A stretch of 64,000 bases of DNA from NCBI GenBank assembly GCA_945861415.1, contig CAMAUV010000006.1:1-64000 (forward strand), read 5' to 3'. Positions within the stretch are counted from its first letter, which is position 1, and each line of letters opens with the position of its first letter. The translations under genes were made by a program, and so were the position numbers. The DNA is from Akkermansia muciniphila (GTDB lineage Bacteria > Verrucomicrobiota > Verrucomicrobiia > Verrucomicrobiales > V1-33). The notes under the pieces were generated by a model, which saw only the letters and a program-made list of their open reading frames with translations, was not told where the DNA came from and ran no database searches. Shown in pieces: positions 62,768 to 64,000 of this stretch.

Positions 62768-64000
62768 CTACTCTGCGGAGTCCGGTGCTAGATCGCGGTC
62801 GTTCTTGCGGCCGCGCTTGAAGGGAGGCGGCAAATTCTTCGGCCGCCATCCAGGATCGCCTACGGTGCCGGTGGCCTCGTATTCAAGAAGCCTACTGACA
62901 GGATAAAGGAGCAGCCCCGGAGCCCCGCGCAGGTTGACCCGGGCATTGAGGTCCACATGATTGCGCGCGATGTCCATGACGCCGGAGAGCATGAGACGAA
63001 ACGCGCGGGTGGTGGCTTCGAAGTCAGTGGTAATCAGCCTGCCTCCGGTCATGCGAAAGCTGGCGGCGGCATTGCGCGCCACACTGTAGCCGAGCTTTTC
63101 TCCCGGGGCGATAGTTGCGAGCAGGGTGGACAGTGGGCCAAGCAGCGGGAGCGCAAAAATATTCCCTTCCTCGAGCGAGGCCGCACCGTTGCCGTCCATG
63201 GCGCTCACCTGCCCATCCGGTGTCTCATAGGAAATGCGCCCGCTGAAGAATCCGCCAGTGTTGTCTTCTGATCCGAAAAGCGCAGTGAGCTTGCTAAAGT
63301 TCACCCGGTCCAGCGCTACGCTCGCCATGTGCCGGGGCTGTAGCATGTCGGGAAACTCCATGACCGATCCGATCCGCCCGCCGAAGAGTTCGCCGGTGGT
63401 ATCGATGTTCAGCCGCGCCCCCTCCGCCCGCACTGTGGCATCCAGATTGTCTATGGGCAACTCCCGCGTGCCCAGCAGCAGCGCCATGCCCGGCGGTGAA
63501 TCCACCGCAACCGTATAGCTCGTCCCGCTGACGAGGTTTTCTTTCCTCGTGCCAAATCGGCCCTTGATGCTGAGCTGAGCCGCGGAGTCGAAGCGCACCA
63601 CACTGGTGAATTTCTGCGCCGGCACGCTGCGCCCCGAGATATCCACCGCTACATGGTCGCTGAGCACATGAATGGTGCCGGTGATACCGGTGAAGCGCCA
63701 GTTCTGTTGGGCCACCGGCAGACCGCAAATTCCGGGAGACTCCAGACTCACCAACAAATTATTCCCCTCGGGCGAGCGTAGCCCGGTTTTTCCGTTGAGC
63801 ACAGCGCGCGGCGGCGACTCAAAGTAATACCGTGCGAGCGCCTCACCGGTTTTGGGAGCGAACATCTGCGCCGCCGGAGATGGCATCACATTGCTGACCA
63901 CTTCCTTGAAGTGCACCAACTGCCCCGGTTGGTCGATGATGACCTGCTTTCCCGTGGCAATGCCGTCCTCGCGCTCCAGTCGAAAGTTTTCAATGCTGAT
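62768..64000 (-). CDS. AsmA-like C-terminal region protein (partial, 5' end outside window)
   Basis: At least 410 codons; the frame is open to the window edge with coding character before the TTG at 63919 (FRLEREDGIATGKQVIIDQP), so the true start lies beyond 64000. It is Gly/Leu-rich with repeated beta-strand pairs (VAVDISGRSVPAQKFTSVVR; LDATVRAEGARLNIDTTGEL; GRLITTDFEATTRAFRLMLS; GVMDIARNHVDLNARVNLRG) and ends in a basic tail (PFKRGRKNDRD). This is the pattern of AsmA-like and TamB-like proteins, large inner-membrane-anchored proteins reaching into the periplasm, linked to lipid transport to the outer membrane. The role is inferred from family only. Confidence 0.7.
   Translation of the reverse strand: MSIENFRLEREDGIATGKQVIIDQPGQLVHFKEVVSNVMPSPAAQMFAPKTGEALARYYFESPPRAVLNGKTGLRSPEGNNLLVSLESPGICGLPVAQQNWRFTGITGTIHVLSDHVAVDISGRSVPAQKFTSVVRFDSAAQLSIKGRFGTRKENLVSGTSYTVAVDSPPGMALLLGTRELPIDNLDATVRAEGARLNIDTTGELFGGRIGSVMEFPDMLQPRHMASVALDRVNFSKLTALFGSEDNTGGFFSGRISYETPDGQVSAMDGNGAASLEEGNIFALPLLGPLSTLLATIAPGEKLGYSVARNAAASFRMTGGRLITTDFEATTRAFRLMLSGVMDIARNHVDLNARVNLRGAPGLLLYPVSRLLEYEATGTVGDPGWRPKNLPPPFKRGRKNDRDLAPDSAE

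Overview
The window is one continuous, GC-rich bacterial chromosome segment that looks like a free-living member of the Verrucomicrobiota (Verrucomicrobiae). The call rests on gene content: a DUF1800/DUF1501 pair, a DUF1587/1592/1595-type cytochrome-domain protein, a PVC-type sugar-dehydrogenase/heme protein, Gfo/Idh/MocA oxidoreductases with Tat signals, a XylR-type AraC regulator with a sugar-binding sensor, a CotH/LamG/lamin-tail surface protein and a DUF5117-like zinc metalloprotease. No rRNA, complete tRNA, CRISPR array, phage module or intact transposase was seen.

Layout. 1-12.0 kb: a palindromic repeat, then secreted polymer- or sugar-related proteins (DUF1800, DUF1501, DUF1592) with a NamZ remnant between them. 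12.0-15.1 kb: a second remnant, a drug-type MFS exporter and a frameshifted NHL-propeller gene. 15.1-20.2 kb: an acyltransferase fused to a papain-like amidase, and a DinG-type helicase. 20.6-26.7 kb: a PQQ-like propeller and a giant broken CotH/LamG gene. 26.8-32.4 kb: tadA, a DinB remnant, a His-rich metal permease pair, a broken lipoprotein gene, a radical SAM protein and glutaredoxin. 32.4-35.0 kb: an SGNH-fold pseudoenzyme and rarA. 35.1-39.3 kb: an exopolysaccharide export and tyrosine-kinase locus (outer-membrane barrel, Wzz/BY-kinase, short Wza). 39.4-45.6 kb: tdh, an aldo/keto reductase and a sugar-use block (Gfo/Idh, XylR, MFS). 45.9-56.9 kb: heme/propeller protein, GH71/99-like hydrolase, zinc metalloprotease, Tat-exported oxidoreductase, tatA and a secreted EEP phosphodiesterase. 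57-64 kb: a roadblock-MglA GTPase-roadblock operon convergent with lspA-rlmN and the 3' part of an AsmA-like gene.

Two themes stand out. First, decayed genes are frequent: eight loci are truncated, frameshifted or interrupted by stops. Four are fragments of longer families and cannot be explained by base-calling errors. Second, the 57.7-61.1 kb operon encodes a small Ras-like MglA GTPase between two roadblock/LC7 proteins, one with a very long Pro/Ala-rich linker and a duplicated N-terminal module. This is a likely polarity or spatial-control system and the best candidate for an undescribed system here.

Starts were chosen from signal peptides, family N-termini and spacing. Shine-Dalgarno sequences are weak or absent for many genes. 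All functional calls come from recognising sequence motifs by eye; no database search was run.
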